A stretch of DNA of 6,594 nucleotides. Source: SIG480 sp045636165 (GTDB lineage Bacteria > Bacillota > Clostridia > Oscillospirales > JAAYXM01). Both the position numbers and the translations under genes were made by a program. Position 1 is the first letter of the stretch. The number at the start of each line of letters is the position of its first letter. The notes beneath the pieces were generated by a model. The model was given only the letters and a program-made list of their open reading frames with translations, searched no databases and had not been told where the DNA came from. The DNA is taken from positions 1-6,594 of the forward strand of contig JAZTWZ010000072.1 of the NCBI GenBank assembly GCA_045636165.1. Reading direction: 5' to 3'. Shown here piece by piece: positions 5,197-6,594 of this stretch.

Positions 5197-5202
5197 AAAT
5201 TC

Positions 5203-6552
5203 ATGGGAGAAACCACTGCTGCACTTGAAAAAACAATTCTGGCACTTCTCGATGAACGGAAATACCCGACTCTTCGAGATGTGTTGAACACCATGGCACC
5301 GGCAGATATTGCTATACTGCTTGATGAAATTCCGAGAGAGCGTATGCCGCTGCTTTTCAGGCTTCTTTCAAAGGAGCTTGCTGCTGAAACATTTGTTGAG
5401 ATGGATACCGACCTTCAGGAGCTGCTTATCAAAGGCTTTTCCGATAGCGAGCTCAAAGAGGTTGTTGACGAGCTTTATGTTGACGACGCGGTTGACATTG
5501 TTGAAGAAATGCCTGCAAATGTTGTAAGGCGAATTCTCGCTCAGGCAGACCCTGATATGAGAAAAATGATAAACGAAATTCTTAAATATCCCGACGATTC
5601 AGCCGGAAGCCTCATGACAACGGAGTATGTCAGCTTCCGCCCTGACCTGAAGGTTTCTGAGGCGATATTGCACCTCAGACGAACTGGTGTTGACAAGGAA
5701 ACGATATACACCTGTTATGTTACAGAGCGTGACCGTAAGCTTTCAGGTATTGTTACGGTCCGTCGCCTTCTTATGGCAGACGACGAGGCTGAGGTCCGAG
5801 ATATAATGGAAGAGAATGTTCTTTCGGTGAACACGCTTGATGACCGAGAGGATGTTGCAAATCAGTTTGCGAAATACGGTCTTCTCGCGCTTCCTGTTGT
5901 TGATAACGAAAAGAGACTTGTCGGTATCGTAACGATTGACGATGCTATTGAGGTTATCCGAGAAGAGGCGACAGAAGATATCGAAAAGATGGCGGCTATT
6001 ACCCCGTCAGACAAACCGTATCTCAAGACCAGTGCATTTGAGCTCTTTAAAGCAAGAATTCCGTGGCTTATGCTTCTTATGTTATCTTCGGCTTTTACAA
6101 GCCTTATTATAACAAGGTTTGAATCAGCACTTGCTGCGACGGGAATACTCGCTGCCTATATCCCGATGCTTATGGGAACTGGCGGTAATTCCGGTAGCCA
6201 GTCATCAGTTGCGGTTATCCGAAGCCTTTCGCTTGACGAGGTTGATTTTTCAGACATCTTCCGTGTCCAGTGGAAGGAAATAAGAGTTTCCGTACTTTGC
6301 GGAATCGCGCTTGCTGTGGTAAACTTCATAAAGCTTATACTTCTTGACAGAGTAGGGCTTTCGGTTTCGCTTGTCGTATCAATCGCGCTTGCAGTTACCG
6401 TTTTCTGCGCGAAGTTTGTCGGATGTTCGCTTCCGATTCTTTCAAAGAAACTCAAATTTGACCCTGCGGTTATGGCGAGTCCGCTTATTACGACGATTGT
6501 TGACTCGTTATCGCTTCTCATTTATTTCTACATCGCATCAATATTGTTATAG
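5203..6552 (+). CDS. mgtE: Magnesium transporter MgtE
   Basis: Homodimeric Mg2+-gated Mg2+ channel of the cytoplasmic membrane, 449 residues, the usual length. The order is complete: an N-terminal superhelical domain of acidic alpha-helical repeats (about 1-128), a pair of CBS domains (about 135-255, with DDSAGSLMT at 131-139 and SGIVTVRRLL and VGIVTIDDAIE inside), a connecting plug helix (about 256-280) and a five-helix membrane domain (about 285-449). The pore signatures are PMLMGTGGNSGSQSSVAVIRSL (321-342) and FDPAVMASPLITTIVDS (419-435). D434 is the probable counterpart of the pore-selectivity aspartate (D432 in Thermus). Acidic residues in the N and CBS domains act in the family as the intracellular Mg2+ sensor. 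The ATG at 5203 has GGAGGAAAGG upstream. It is monocistronic in view, with its own promoter and leader and a terminator 1 nt after the stop. Confidence 0.97.
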   Translation: MGETTAALEKTILALLDERKYPTLRDVLNTMAPADIAILLDEIPRERMPLLFRLLSKELAAETFVEMDTDLQELLIKGFSDSELKEVVDELYVDDAVDIVEEMPANVVRRILAQADPDMRKMINEILKYPDDSAGSLMTTEYVSFRPDLKVSEAILHLRRTGVDKETIYTCYVTERDRKLSGIVTVRRLLMADDEAEVRDIMEENVLSVNTLDDREDVANQFAKYGLLALPVVDNEKRLVGIVTIDDAIEVIREEATEDIEKMAAITPSDKPYLKTSAFELFKARIPWLMLLMLSSAFTSLIITRFESALAATGILAAYIPMLMGTGGNSGSQSSVAVIRSLSLDEVDFSDIFRVQWKEIRVSVLCGIALAVVNFIKLILLDRVGLSVSLVVSIALAVTVFCAKFVGCSLPILSKKLKFDPAVMASPLITTIVDSLSLLIYFYIASILL

Positions 6553-6581
6553 AAAAAGCAGACGCAAAGCGTCTGCTTTTT
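6553..6581 (+). terminator. Intrinsic terminator of mgtE
   Basis: AAAAAGCAGACGC (6553-6565) and GCGTCTGCTTTTT (6569-6581) are perfectly complementary over 13 bp with an AAA loop, and the T-run ends the stem. The hairpin starts at the base after the TAG. The A-run on the left arm would let it also stop transcription arriving from the right. Confidence 0.93.
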
Positions 6582-6594
6582 ACATTGGCTTCTG

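Larger units (their letters stand above)
5011..5202 (+). promoter_or_regulatory. Long structured 5' leader of mgtE, candidate cis-regulatory RNA
   Basis: By hand folding, GGGCGAAG (5075-5082) pairs with CTTTGCCC (5145-5152), continued by GAT/ATC (5072-5074 with 5154-5156) and GCGCA/TGTGC (5064-5068 with 5157-5161). This closes two inner hairpins: CGCC-GTTT-GGCG (5089-5100), and CCGCAA/TTGCGG (5115-5120 with 5131-5136) with a 10-nt loop. The result is a three-way junction. Just after it, the tract at 5161-5171 (CCTTTGCTTCC) can pair with the mgtE Shine-Dalgarno at 5187-5196 (GGAGGAAAGG) with one bulge and a 15-nt loop. There is no U-run, so control would be translational. I do not find the conserved 5' and 3' blocks of the M-box (ykoK) Mg2+ riboswitch. 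The fold also overlaps a 28-codon upstream ORF. Confidence 0.55.

Noticed and set aside
5011..5202. M-box (ykoK) Mg2+ riboswitch
   Set aside because: Position and downstream gene fit, but apart from GGTGAG the conserved M-box blocks are not recognisable by eye; a covariance-model search would settle it.

Overview
The window looks like a chromosomal segment from a low- to mid-GC Gram-positive bacterium, most likely a gut-type clostridium (Ruminococcaceae/Oscillospiraceae-like). This rests on strong GGAGG-type ribosome binding sites before almost every gene, a TTG start, a YitT/DUF2179 membrane protein, a ComEB-type dCMP deaminase and tight housekeeping operons. The assignment is inference from style and gene content. 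No mobile element, CRISPR array, tRNA or rRNA was seen.

Layout. At the left edge (1-72, + strand) is the C-terminal tail of an unidentified, probably membrane, protein. It converges on a six-gene minus-strand operon, and a shared hairpin at 75-109 separates the two. Read in the direction of transcription (right to left), the operon holds: a YitT family membrane protein (3696-2824), a MacB/LolD-type ABC ATPase with a TTG start (2746-2069), a dCMP deaminase (2065-1577), a 48-residue single-span membrane protein (1564-1418), endonuclease III (nth, 1421-789) and a Gph-like HAD phosphatase (771-118). Junctions are tight: 3 nt, 12 nt, a 4-bp ATGA overlap and 17 nt. Twice the TAA stop of one gene forms part of the next gene's Shine-Dalgarno. 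Divergent from the operon is nagA (3834-4967, +), followed by mgtE (5203-6552, +), which has its own promoter and ends in a perfect 13-bp intrinsic terminator.

Functionally the minus operon mixes nucleotide supply (dCMP to dUMP), base excision repair (Nth) and metabolite phosphatase repair (HAD) with two envelope genes. nagA returns N-acetylglucosamine-6-phosphate to glucosamine-6-phosphate. MgtE is a gated Mg2+ channel.

The most interesting part is the 235-nt nagA-mgtE gap. It has a perfect-consensus promoter (TTGACA-18-TATAAT), then about 190 nt of leader with a well-formed 28-codon upstream ORF, a predicted three-way-junction RNA fold, and a pyrimidine tract able to pair with the mgtE Shine-Dalgarno. 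I could not match it to the M-box (ykoK) Mg2+ riboswitch that often precedes mgtE. It may be a different Mg2+-related or translation-coupled regulator. Two further palindromes are unexplained: 3742-3769 between the divergent genes, and 2761-2795 just upstream of the ABC ATPase.
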